The notes beneath the pieces are model-generated. The model saw nothing but the letters and a program-made list of their open reading frames with translations. It did no database searches and was not told the DNA's origin. Both the position numbers and the translations under genes were made by a program. A stretch of 64,000 bases of DNA, taken from positions 78,583 through 142,582 of the forward strand of contig JAEWEG010000050.1 in assembly GCA_023389575.1 (NCBI GenBank), given 5' to 3'. This DNA comes from Chloroflexota bacterium. GTDB lineage: Bacteria > Chloroflexota > Chloroflexia > Thermomicrobiales > UBA6265. Within the stretch, counting starts at the first letter, position 1, and the number at the start of each line of letters is the position of its first letter. Shown here piece by piece: positions 8,980 to 17,436 of this stretch.

Positions 8980-10893
8980 ATGGATGGATTCTGGCGAGGG
9001 CTGTTGGGCTCGGTGATGCTCGTCACGGTTGTGGTCTCCTCGTGGGGTGGAGGCGCCGGTGCGCAGGACACCACCGCGACCGTCGAACAGCAGCTGGTCG
9101 ACCGTTACCTCCCCGTGATCTTCATCCGCGAGCACGAATACACCTGTGCCCGCCCGCCCGAACAGGGCGAACCCTACCTGCCCGTGCCGGTGGAGATGGT
9201 GCTTGGCAACGAGCGTGTATTGCTCCGCGACGGCGCCAACAACGACATGGTGATCGCCCAGGGTGTGGACGCGGTCGAACTCGCTCGGCACGGCGAGGAC
9301 ACCTACCTCGACTTTCCGGGCGATCCTCGGCGGCCCGGCTGCACGTTCGAGACCGACGAGCGAATCCGGACCGACGAGGCTGGGTTCACGCCGACAACAT
9401 ACGCCAGGATCGTGATCGACGAGGCCGAGGGACGTCTGGCATTGCAGTACTGGTTCTTCTGGTACTTCAACGAGTGGAACAATACCCACGAAGCCGACTG
9501 GGAAATGATCCAGATCATGTGGGACGAGGCATCCACGGTTGAGGACGCCCTGGCCCAGGAACCGTCCCGCACGGCGTTTTCGCAGCACAGCGCCGGGGAG
9601 CGCGGAACCTGGGGAGACGACAAGGTCGAGCTGGTGGACGGCACGCATCCCACGATCTATTCGGCGGCCGGCTCTCACGCGTCGTTCTATTCGAGCCGCA
9701 CATTCCTGCAATGGGGCGAGAACAACTCGGGGTTTGGGTGTGACCTGACGACGGGGCCATCGACTCGCGTTGACCTGACGGCGAAGCTGGTCGAGGAGCC
9801 GATCGACCCCCAGGGCGAGTTCGCGTGGCTCCTGTATCCGGGCCGGTGGGGCGAACGCCAGATCAGCGTGTTCAACGGCGTCCACGGGCCTGGATACAAC
9901 GCTCGCTGGATCGATCCGTGGGAAACCACCGACAACTGGCCGGACCGCAACATCGTGGTGCCGACGTCGAACACCATGGGGCCCACCGCGACGAGCGCGT
10001 TCTGCTCGTTCGCGAGCGCGGGGTCGCAACTCCTCATCGCGGCCAAGGTGCATCCCTGGGTGGCGATTCCGGCGATCTCGCTGGTGATCGCCGCCGTCGC
10101 GTACCTGTACCAGCGGTCGCGGGATATCTTCCGCCGGGCGGTGCGGGTATACCGGAACAACTGGCGGGTCTTCGCCGGTATCGGGCTGGTGGCGATTCCG
10201 ATCGGGATCGTCTTCAACCTGATCGAGGCGTTCACGGTGGAGCGAAAGCCCATCGAGCCGATCGTGCAATGGCTGGGAGATACCGCGGGGGCGGAACTCT
10301 CGTGGGTGCTGGCCGTGGGGGGCATCCAGCAACTGGCCATGCTCCTGCTGATCGGGCCGGCGGTGATCCAGGCGGTGGCGGATATCCATCGTGGGGAGAC
10401 GCCCTCCGTCATCAGGTCGTACCGGCTGGCGATCCAGCGGCTGGGCGCGGTGTTCGTGGCGGGCCTGGTGCTGGTGGCGCTGGTGGGCATTCCGCTGTTG
10501 CTGGTGGTGGGGTTGCCGATCGCGATCTGGTTGATCGTGCGCTGGCAGTACTTCGGCCAGGCGCTAATGTTCGACAAGGACACCGACAGCCTGGATTCAC
10601 TGAAGGAGAGCGCCCGCCTGGTGGATGGGCGCTGGTGGCGAACCGCCTTCGCGGCGTTGCTCTTCGACCTGCTGGCGACCTTGCCTGGGGTGATCGTGGG
10701 ATTTGGGTTGCTGACGGTGGGACGCGTGGCGGTGGGGTTCGCCAATGCCGCCAGCAGCCTGCTCTATGCCCTGCTCATTCCACTCTCGGTGATCGCGCTG
10801 ACCGTGATGTTCCTCGACCGGCGGGGCGATCCCATCTCGGTGCCCGGTGTCGAAGGTGGCTCGGAACCAGCCCCCGCGTACCAGAAGGCCTAA
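8980..10893 (+). CDS. secreted Vps62-like domain fused to a multi-TM membrane domain
   Basis: A 637-aa protein. An N-terminal signal (GLLGSVMLVTVVVSSWGGGAGAQ) leads into about 330 residues resembling the eukaryote/bacterial Vps62 (DUF946) family: RYLPVIFIREHE, LQYWFFWYFNEWNNTHEADWEM and AAGSHASFYSS are its typical segments. One TM helix (about residues 350-375) follows, then a basic segment and a membrane region with about five further helices resembling GlpQ-like or DUF975 membrane domains (REYW/SARLVDGRWWRT-type). The ATG at 8980 has GGAGG at 8965-8969. The Vps62 domain should face outside. No enzymatic function is established. An AT-rich box (TATATAA, 8873-8879) lies about 100 bases upstream. 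Confidence 0.7.
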   Translation: MDGFWRGLLGSVMLVTVVVSSWGGGAGAQDTTATVEQQLVDRYLPVIFIREHEYTCARPPEQGEPYLPVPVEMVLGNERVLLRDGANNDMVIAQGVDAVELARHGEDTYLDFPGDPRRPGCTFETDERIRTDEAGFTPTTYARIVIDEAEGRLALQYWFFWYFNEWNNTHEADWEMIQIMWDEASTVEDALAQEPSRTAFSQHSAGERGTWGDDKVELVDGTHPTIYSAAGSHASFYSSRTFLQWGENNSGFGCDLTTGPSTRVDLTAKLVEEPIDPQGEFAWLLYPGRWGERQISVFNGVHGPGYNARWIDPWETTDNWPDRNIVVPTSNTMGPTATSAFCSFASAGSQLLIAAKVHPWVAIPAISLVIAAVAYLYQRSRDIFRRAVRVYRNNWRVFAGIGLVAIPIGIVFNLIEAFTVERKPIEPIVQWLGDTAGAELSWVLAVGGIQQLAMLLLIGPAVIQAVADIHRGETPSVIRSYRLAIQRLGAVFVAGLVLVALVGIPLLLVVGLPIAIWLIVRWQYFGQALMFDKDTDSLDSLKESARLVDGRWWRTAFAALLFDLLATLPGVIVGFGLLTVGRVAVGFANAASSLLYALLIPLSVIALTVMFLDRRGDPISVPGVEGGSEPAPAYQKA

Positions 10894-10961
10894 CAGTTCC
10901 GTATATATAGCTGGTATCCTCGCGGCAGCATGACGTATCGACATCGCCCGAGGAGTGCCGC

Positions 10962-11897
10962 ATGACCGTCTACGCGATTCACGAAAACCCGGACTGGTTT
11001 CCACCGTTCGCCGCCGCGTTCGAGCGCGCCGGGCTGGAGTACGAGGAGTGGTTGCTGATCGAGGGATCGATCGACCTCGACGCGGCACCGCCGGAAGGCG
11101 TGTTCTGGAACCGGCTCAGCGCGTCGTCGCATACGCGAGACCACGTGCATTCGAAGGACTACACCAGGGCCGTGCTGGACTGGCTGGAGGCCCATGGCCG
11201 GCGGGTGGTGAACGGTCGATCGGTGGTCGAGATGGAGGTCAGCAAGGTACGGCAATTGACCTCGCTGCGGGCGTTCGGCATCGACACGCCGAGGACGGTG
11301 GCGGTGATCGGAAAGGCGGACCTCGTCGAGCGCGCTCGTTCGATGCCGGCGCCGTTTATCACCAAGCACAACCAGGGCGGCAAGGGGCTCGGGGTGCGAC
11401 GGTTCGATGACCTCGGGATGTTCGAGGCCTATGTGGTGTCGGACGAGTTCGAGGAGCCGGTGGACGGGATCACGCTGTTGCAGGAGTACGTGGAGCCAGC
11501 CGAGCCGTTCATCACCCGGGTCGAAACGGTGGGCTACGAGTACATCTACGCGATCAAGGCGGACACGGCGCGGGGTGGGTTCCAGTTATGCCCGGCGGAT
11601 GCCTGTGAACTGGACGAGAATGGGCAACCAAAGGCAGCGGAGAGCCTCTTCTCGCTGCGCGAAGGCTTCGAGCACCCCGCCATCGACCAGGTTCTCGGCT
11701 TCGCGCGAATGCACCGGCTGGAGGTCGCCGGGTTCGAGTTCATCGAAGCCGCCGATGGCCGATGCGTCGTCTACGACGTGAATACGAACACCAATTACAA
11801 CCCGGATGTCGAAGCGATCGCGCCCAGGTCGGGACCGGGCGCGATCGCTTCCTATTTGCGGCGGGTGGAGCAGGAGACCTACGCCACCAGCCGGTAA
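10962..11897 (+). CDS. ATP-grasp ligase, RimK-like
   Basis: A 311-aa ATP-grasp enzyme predicted to form an acyl-phosphate and couple a carboxylate to an amine. Visible features: nucleotide-binding PFITKHNQGGKGLGVRRF, the central adenine-contacting LLQEYVEP, and the C-terminal metal-binding strand VVYDVNTNTNYNPD. In RimK and related alpha-L-glutamate ligases this last strand normally reads ExN; here it is DxNTNxN, so metal coordination is probably kept with altered residues. GAGGAG lies just before the ATG. The gene stands alone, with no peptide or carrier-protein partner nearby, so the substrate is unknown. Confidence 0.8.
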   Translation: MTVYAIHENPDWFPPFAAAFERAGLEYEEWLLIEGSIDLDAAPPEGVFWNRLSASSHTRDHVHSKDYTRAVLDWLEAHGRRVVNGRSVVEMEVSKVRQLTSLRAFGIDTPRTVAVIGKADLVERARSMPAPFITKHNQGGKGLGVRRFDDLGMFEAYVVSDEFEEPVDGITLLQEYVEPAEPFITRVETVGYEYIYAIKADTARGGFQLCPADACELDENGQPKAAESLFSLREGFEHPAIDQVLGFARMHRLEVAGFEFIEAADGRCVVYDVNTNTNYNPDVEAIAPRSGPGAIASYLRRVEQETYATSR

Positions 11898-11916
11898 CTC
11901 TTGGTTGAATCGGCGC

Positions 11917-12567
11917 TCAGGAGATGGGGCGCGGCCTGCGGATCATGAACCAGTTACGAACGCCAAGGACGTCCTGCTCGTGGGCGACCTCGAAGCCGAA
12001 CTTCTGGTAGAACCTGACATTCATTTCCTTGTCGGTTTCGAGCCAGCCGACGCCGTTCGCGACATCGAGGTGGTTGCCGCAGGCGGTCATGAGGGTTGTG
12101 CCGATGCCCTGGCCCTGAAGGTGAGCATCGACGGCGACCGGGCCGATATGCCAGTGGGGCGTGTCGGGCTCGAGCTTCGCCCATTCGCCAAGCCAGGACG
12201 AGGCGCGGCGGGCCACGCCAGGACCGATCCTGACCAGGGTTGGGACCATCCGAAGCTTTTCGGACATCGAGGGCGCGCATTGGCCGGGTTCGACAAGGCC
12301 GCAGACGCCGACGATTTCGCCATCCCTGATCGCGGCAATGGAGTGGTTGAAGTAGACGGGCCGCTGGGCGAGGGATGCGAATAGCCTCCGCAACGTGCGT
12401 TCGCGCTGGTCGGGGTCGGGGCCAATGGCGGCGACGTGCATGGGATTGTCGCGCATGCCGCGAACGGTTACGCCAAGCCACTGGTCGGCGGTGGCTCGGG
12501 TGAGCGGAACGATTTCGACGGGGGACGTGGACGTTTCCGGCGTGAATGGGCGGTCGAGCGTGAGCAT
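11917..12567 (-). CDS. GNAT-family N-acetyltransferase
   Basis: A 216-aa acetyltransferase. The GNAT core is clear: HIGPVAVDAHLQGQGIGTTLM carries the Q-x-x-G-x-G acetyl-CoA loop, followed by GWLETDKEMNVRFYQKFGFE, the typical motif B. The start is the ATG at 12567; the Shine-Dalgarno sequence is weak. The gene converges on the ATP-grasp gene with a 19-base gap. Small-molecule substrate unknown. Confidence 0.8.
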   Translation of the reverse strand: MLTLDRPFTPETSTSPVEIVPLTRATADQWLGVTVRGMRDNPMHVAAIGPDPDQRERTLRRLFASLAQRPVYFNHSIAAIRDGEIVGVCGLVEPGQCAPSMSEKLRMVPTLVRIGPGVARRASSWLGEWAKLEPDTPHWHIGPVAVDAHLQGQGIGTTLMTACGNHLDVANGVGWLETDKEMNVRFYQKFGFEVAHEQDVLGVRNWFMIRRPRPIS

Positions 12568-12806
12568 GGAAGTGGAGACGCCTTTCGTGTGAGTGGATGG
12601 ACTACGGGCCACAAGGAGCATGGCCCGTAGCGGGTGGGGAGGGGAGTGGCGCGTGGAGTAACGCGCCAGGATGAAATGGGGCCAGCACGCGGATTGGGTG
12701 TCGAGTGCGTCGTGGTGTTGGTCCCGCTTTCTGTAACGCCGCGGGCGAGAGAATGGTTGCATGGCGATTGGCGAAGGTTTCCGTGGCGGTTCGGAAAGGA
12801 CGTTCA

Positions 12807-13526
12807 GTGGTTGATGAAGGTGATGTGAACGCCTATTCGGACGCCTGGTTCCGGTTTTTCCTGGAAGCGCCGGACGCCGGGCAGACCCTGAGAGAGGTTG
12901 AGTTTCTCCGAAGGAACCTGCCGGGAGAGCGATACAGGCGCATCCTTGATGCCTGTTGCGGGTACGGCCGGCACGCGATTCCATTGGCCAGGGCGGGATA
13001 CGAGGTGATGGGAATCGACCGGAATCCGGAGGTGATCGCGCGGGCGGTGACCGTTGCTGGTCCAGACGGCCCGTCGTTCGTGACGTGGCCGATGGAGCGA
13101 ATTGGGGACCTGAACTTCCGGCCGGACGCGGTGATCTGCATGTGGCAGAGCTTTGGGTATTTCAGCGCCGAGGGAAACAGCGATGTTCTGGCCCAGATCG
13201 GGGCAATGTTGTCACCGGGTGGGCGGCTGGTGATGGACATCTATCACCGCGGGTTCTTCGACACGCGACAGGGCACGCGCACGAGCCAGGTCGGTGACAT
13301 TGACCTGGTGACGACCCAGACGGTGACCGGCGACCGGTTGTGGGTGGAACTGGACTACGGCGATGGGGGTGATGTTTTCGAATGGCAGGTGTTCACGCCG
13401 GACGAGTTCGTGGCGGAGGCTGGACGCCATGGATTCACGCCGAAAGTGGCATGCACAGGCTTCGATGAGACCAACGCGCCATCGGCCGATAGCCCCAGGA
13501 TGCAGTTCGTGCTGGAGCGTGACTGA
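12807..13526 (+). CDS. class I SAM-dependent methyltransferase
   Basis: A protein of about 239 aa with the seven-strand methyltransferase fold. Motif I is LDACCGYGRHAIPLA, the acidic ribose-binding end of strand 2 is VMGIDRNPEVI, and the post-motif VICMWQSFGYFS corresponds to motif II/IV. The C-terminal beta segment (EWQVFTPDEFVAEAGRHGF) is typical of small-molecule methyltransferases. GTG at 12807 is preferred because GAAAGGA (12794-12800) is six bases upstream; GTG at 12825 after GAAGG is an alternative. Substrate unknown. Confidence 0.8.
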   Translation: MVDEGDVNAYSDAWFRFFLEAPDAGQTLREVEFLRRNLPGERYRRILDACCGYGRHAIPLARAGYEVMGIDRNPEVIARAVTVAGPDGPSFVTWPMERIGDLNFRPDAVICMWQSFGYFSAEGNSDVLAQIGAMLSPGGRLVMDIYHRGFFDTRQGTRTSQVGDIDLVTTQTVTGDRLWVELDYGDGGDVFEWQVFTPDEFVAEAGRHGFTPKVACTGFDETNAPSADSPRMQFVLERD

Positions 13527-13716
13527 GCGGGAATTCATGTCACGCGACATATCCCTTTGGTTGCCAGATCCAGGCGGTGGAAGAAATCTGGAGCGGCGGA
13601 AGAACGAGACGTAACCGGTCGGTGTCCCGCTGTTGGGAGCATGTGTATCGCTTCCCGATTGTGATGGCGTCGTCGCGATAGGATTCGGTGACGGACCTGA
13701 CGCGATGGGGGATGCC

Positions 13717-14154
13717 ATGGAATTCACGATGACCGAACGGAACCTGGTGCTGCTGGGGCACATCCTTGGCGCGATCCTCTGCATTGGACCGGTGACGCTG
13801 GCGGCCAGCCTCTTTCCCCGATTCGCCATGGAGGGCGGCGGGTCCGCCACCGCCCTGATGCACAGGATCACCCTGCGCTACGGCATGGCGTCGCTGGTGG
13901 TGCCGGTGTTCGGCCTGATCCTGGCCTACCGGCTCAAGGTGCTCGACGAGACCTGGATTCACGCCTCGATTGGGGTGTTCTTCGCTGGCTTCGCGCTCCT
14001 GGTGCTGTACATCCTGCCGAAGCAGCGCGAATTTCTGGCCGAGCGTGAGACGCCGCTCACTCGCCAGGAGGTGTTCGGCCTGCGGATGACGACCGGCACC
14101 TATGCGGTGTCGTGGGTCGTGGTGCTGTACTTCATGGTCGCCAAGCCGTTCTGA
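13717..14154 (+). CDS. small four-helix membrane protein (DUF2269-like)
   Basis: About 145 aa with four predicted membrane helices: LVLLGHILGAILCIGPVTLA, GMASLVVPVFGLILAY, GVFFAGFALLVLYIL and TYAVSWVVVLYFMV. The His in LLGHILG plus small residues is reminiscent of the DUF2269 group. ATG 13717 is preceded by GGGGGA; ATG 13705 is an alternative. Function unknown. It is followed by a composite hairpin at 14219-14252. Confidence 0.65.
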   Translation: MEFTMTERNLVLLGHILGAILCIGPVTLAASLFPRFAMEGGGSATALMHRITLRYGMASLVVPVFGLILAYRLKVLDETWIHASIGVFFAGFALLVLYILPKQREFLAERETPLTRQEVFGLRMTTGTYAVSWVVVLYFMVAKPF

Positions 14155-14218
14155 TCGTTTCGGCGCCACAGATCCGCTTCGTGGGTTCCCTGGACCAAGG
14201 GCGGGATTGGCCTGGGGA

Positions 14219-14252
14219 GGTGTCACAGACTCGCTTCGCGAGCCGTGACACC
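14219..14252 (+). terminator. composite stem-loop after the membrane protein gene
   Basis: Outer stem GGTGTCAC (14219-14226) with GTGACACC (14245-14252) encloses an inner stem CTCGC/GCGAG (14230-14234/14238-14242). It lies between two convergent genes, so it could end transcription from either side. Confidence 0.45.
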
Positions 14253-14304
14253 GTACATTCCCGAGAAGTCAGGTGGGGGCCACACAATCACTCACTCGTG
14301 CGCG

Positions 14305-15465
14305 CTACCAGTTCGTGTACGAGCCGTCCGGCTTGAACCAGCGCGGTGGTGCCCAGTATTCGAACGGGTGATCGGCGACGGCTTCCTCGTTGAACTCGAC
14401 GCCGAGGCCCGGCGCGGTTGGGAGCGGGAAGCTGCCGTTCACCGTTTCGAGGGTAACTGGGAAGATGTCCTTCGGGCGGTCGCGGTCGTGCATCGGAAAG
14501 TACTCGAGATAGGCGAAGTTCGACGTGGCGGCCGCGAGATGGACGCAGGCCGCGGTAGAGATCGGGCCGAGCGGGTTGTGCGGCATGAGGTCGACGTAAC
14601 GGGTCTCACACCAGCCGGCGATCTTGCGCGATTCGGAGATGCCGCCGACGTTGCAGACATCGACCCGCGCGAAGTTCATCAGCCCGCTTTCGAGGTACGG
14701 GGCGAAGGCCCACTTGCTGGAGAATTCCTCGCCAATGGCGAACGGAACGCGGGTCATGGTTCGCAACTGGGCGTAGGCGTCCGGGTTTTCGCAACGGATC
14801 GGCTCTTCCACGAAGAAGAGGTTGAGGTGCTCGACGCGCTGGCAGAACATCGCCGCTTCGACCGGGCTGAGCCGGTGGTGGAAGTCGATGGAGAGCAGGG
14901 CATCGGGGCCGAGTTCCGAGCGGATCTCGCCCAACCAGTGCACGGCCGCGTCGATCGAGACGAGCGGATCGTAGGTCGCGCCGTCGCCGCCGTGCCAGTC
15001 CTCGTCCGGCATACCCGGGGTGAAGCGGAGGACCTTCCAGCCTTCGGCGATGGCGGCCTTCGCCTTCTGGACCACCTCAGGGCTGTTCAGTTGGCCAGGT
15101 GTGGCGAAGCAGGGGATGGTGTCGCGGACCGCGCCGCCAAGCAATTGCCAGACCGGGACGTTGAGCCATTTGCCGAGGATGTCCCAGAGGGCGATGTCGA
15201 CCGCCGAGATGACGGCGGCGGTGATCTTGCCGCCCTCGAAGTACGCCCCACGGTAGAGCTGTTGCCAGATGTGCTCGATGCGGCGCGGGTCCTGGCCGAT
15301 CAGCGCCTGGCTGAAATGGTCGAGCATCCCCTGCATCGCCATTTCGCGACCGGAAATGCCACCCTCGCCAACGCCATGGATGCCTTCGTCCGTCTCGATC
15401 TTGATGACGAACTGGTTTCGGTGCCCGATCTTGACCGGGAACCCCTTTATCGCGGTGATCTTCAT
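14305..15465 (-). CDS. mandelate racemase/enolase-superfamily sugar-acid dehydratase
   Basis: A 386-aa enolase-superfamily enzyme that abstracts the proton alpha to a carboxylate. N-terminal capping domain MKITAIKGFPVKIGHRNQF, then a TIM barrel with metal ligands Asp in SIDFHHR, Glu in FVEEPIR and Glu in AIGEEF, and the catalytic His in LMPHNPLGP. The DFHH, VEEP, GEE and HNP set is like galactonate-type dehydratases, so a six-carbon sugar acid is a reasonable substrate guess. The ATG at 15465 gives the conserved family start; longer upstream reading is not supported. It is divergent from a mutarotase-like gene, suggesting a sugar context. Confidence 0.87.
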   Translation of the reverse strand: MKITAIKGFPVKIGHRNQFVIKIETDEGIHGVGEGGISGREMAMQGMLDHFSQALIGQDPRRIEHIWQQLYRGAYFEGGKITAAVISAVDIALWDILGKWLNVPVWQLLGGAVRDTIPCFATPGQLNSPEVVQKAKAAIAEGWKVLRFTPGMPDEDWHGGDGATYDPLVSIDAAVHWLGEIRSELGPDALLSIDFHHRLSPVEAAMFCQRVEHLNLFFVEEPIRCENPDAYAQLRTMTRVPFAIGEEFSSKWAFAPYLESGLMNFARVDVCNVGGISESRKIAGWCETRYVDLMPHNPLGPISTAACVHLAAATSNFAYLEYFPMHDRDRPKDIFPVTLETVNGSFPLPTAPGLGVEFNEEAVADHPFEYWAPPRWFKPDGSYTNW

Positions 15466-15656
15466 GCCGTGTCCATCCTCATGTCCGGAAAACCCGGCGA
15501 CTGGCGCCGGGATGCGATGCGTTTCGACGAATGGGGCACCTATACCAAGGGCACGGGAACGGCGCAAGGGCGATAGCCATATCCACCACGGTGGGGTTCG
15601 GCTAAGATGGCGCGGCATGTTGGCTGTTCGCTGCACATATCGGGAGTAATGTCGGG

Positions 15657-16700
15657 GTGACTGAGTCGATTTACCGTCCGCAACGCAACTGGGGTTGCCG
15701 CATTCACGACTACACGGTCAAGGACATGCGGCTGGTCATCATGGAGAACGACCTCCTGCGCATCGGTATCCTGGCGGGCAAGGGCGCCGACATCGTGGAG
15801 CTGAACTACAAGCCACGCGACGTGGACATGATCTGGCTGAATCCAACCGGCGGCATTCGCAACCCCGTTCCCCACGCCACCACCGCTCCGGACTCGCAAG
15901 GCGCCTTCGACGAGATCTACCTTGGTGGATGGCAGGAGATGTTCCCGCAGGCGTTGGGCGCGCAGGTCATCGACGGCACGCCGCACCGGTATCACGGCGA
16001 GGTCCACAGCATCCCGTGGGACGTGACGATTGTGGAGGATTCGCCCGAGGCCTGCGAGGTGACCTTTTCGGTGCGGATGACAACCAGCCCCTGCTATCTG
16101 AAGCGCACGATCCGGATCGAGTCGGGCAAGGCCGGGTTCCAGCAGAAGCAGCAGGTTCAGAATGACAGCCCGCTGCCGACTGAGTTCCGGTGGGGCCACC
16201 ACATCACCTTCGGCCCACCGTACCTGGGGCCAGGGAGCCGTGTCTCGGTACCGGACGGCACGATGGTCCACGCGCTGCCGGCGAAACCGGGTTACCAGCG
16301 GCGTTCGGGCGAGGCGGGGTCATATCCGTGGCCAATCGCGCCGAAGACCGGCGACGACATGAGCGTGTTGCCGGAGCGCGGTTCGATCGGGGAGATGATC
16401 TTTCTGACCGGCTTCGAGCCAGGCGGGGCGTGGTACGAGGTGACGCCGGAATCCGCTGGGCCGAGTTGCCGCATCAGTTGGGACGAGACCACGATGCCGG
16501 TGCTGTGGTACTGGCAGGAGTTCGGGAACCGGGGCGGGTATCCGTGGTTTGGTCGGTTGTACACGATCGGGCTGGAACCGAACAGCGGGATGCCGACGAC
16601 CGGAGACGGCGGCGAGTTCGATTTCGGAACCATCCTCACGCTCGAAGCCGGCGAGTCGCGCACCTTCTGGTTGAATCTGGACGTGAGCGACGAGCAGTAG
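15657..16700 (+). CDS. aldose 1-epimerase/mutarotase-like (DUF4432-type) protein
   Basis: A 347-aa protein with the galactose-mutarotase beta-sandwich character: ENDLLRIGILAGKGADIVELNYKP at the start, YLGGWQEMFPQ, then FRWGHHITFGPPYLG and a late WETTMPVLWYWQE-like strand. These are the substrate-facing segments of carbohydrate-binding aldose-epimerase relatives. GTG start at 15657 with GGGAG about ten bases upstream. It shares a 190-base divergent promoter region with the enolase-superfamily gene, so both may act on one sugar pathway. Catalysis versus binding cannot be decided here. Confidence 0.75.
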   Translation: MTESIYRPQRNWGCRIHDYTVKDMRLVIMENDLLRIGILAGKGADIVELNYKPRDVDMIWLNPTGGIRNPVPHATTAPDSQGAFDEIYLGGWQEMFPQALGAQVIDGTPHRYHGEVHSIPWDVTIVEDSPEACEVTFSVRMTTSPCYLKRTIRIESGKAGFQQKQQVQNDSPLPTEFRWGHHITFGPPYLGPGSRVSVPDGTMVHALPAKPGYQRRSGEAGSYPWPIAPKTGDDMSVLPERGSIGEMIFLTGFEPGGAWYEVTPESAGPSCRISWDETTMPVLWYWQEFGNRGGYPWFGRLYTIGLEPNSGMPTTGDGGEFDFGTILTLEAGESRTFWLNLDVSDEQ

Positions 16701-16846
16701 GGCTGGCAATTCGCACCACAATGATCGTTCAGGACAGCCACACGCTCGCCCGCGGCTGAAGGCCATTCGGCGCTTCGCGCCCAGGACCTTCCCTACAGCT
16801 GTCCCTTGACTCCGCAAGGTTCCGGCCGCCACGGATTGCCGAGGGG

Positions 16847-17344
16847 CTACTGGTTCGCGAAGGCGATCAACTCCTCGGCGATCACCGCCGTGGGTTTGCT
16901 GGCGTCGATGGATCGGTCGATCAGGCCGTGCTCGCTCAGGGCCGTCTGGTGCTCGATCATCTCGTCGAGGTACGGGCCGTGATCCCGGTATCCCTCATGC
17001 TCCACACGCTGCCGATTCCGTCTCTCCATCTCCTCCCTGTCCAGAGAGAGTTCCACGATCCTGAAACCCGTCGCTCTCGCTCGTTCGACTTGCTTCAGCG
17101 TGAAGCAGTACGGGTTGGTGAAGAACACCACCGAGTGTCTGCCGAGAATGTCCTGCTGGATGATCGGGACGATGACGTTTCGCCGGTGATCCACGTCGAA
17201 CGGGTACGCGCCGCCGTTGAGTCTAGTCAACTCCTCGTCGAACTCCAGCACCTCTACCTGATACTCGGTTCGGAGATGCCGAACCAGCGTGGTCTTGCCG
17301 GCTGTCGACACGCCGACGACGATGAGTTTGGTGTTCGCGTTCAT
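16847..17344 (-). CDS. small P-loop ATPase/kinase-like protein
   Basis: A 165-aa P-loop protein. The Walker A motif GVSTAGKTT is at the N-terminus (MNANTKLIVVGVSTAGKTTL), followed by EFDEELTRLNGG and VVFFTNPYC, then a basic helix REEMERRNRQRVEHEG like the lid of small kinases and adenylate-kinase-like proteins. Function unknown; it probably phosphorylates a small molecule. The ATG at 17344 puts the P-loop at the usual distance from the start. The gene lies 92 bases beyond the ABC-F stop, on the same strand. Confidence 0.7.
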   Translation of the reverse strand: MNANTKLIVVGVSTAGKTTLVRHLRTEYQVEVLEFDEELTRLNGGAYPFDVDHRRNVIVPIIQQDILGRHSVVFFTNPYCFTLKQVERARATGFRIVELSLDREEMERRNRQRVEHEGYRDHGPYLDEMIEHQTALSEHGLIDRSIDASKPTAVIAEELIAFANQ

Positions 17345-17436
17345 GTGAAGCGATGTCTCAACCCAGGTTCCTGCGTCCGGCTGGCAACGTCGAGCGTGAC
17401 TGGCTCCAGGCGAGCGGCGCGACCGAAACTCGCTCT

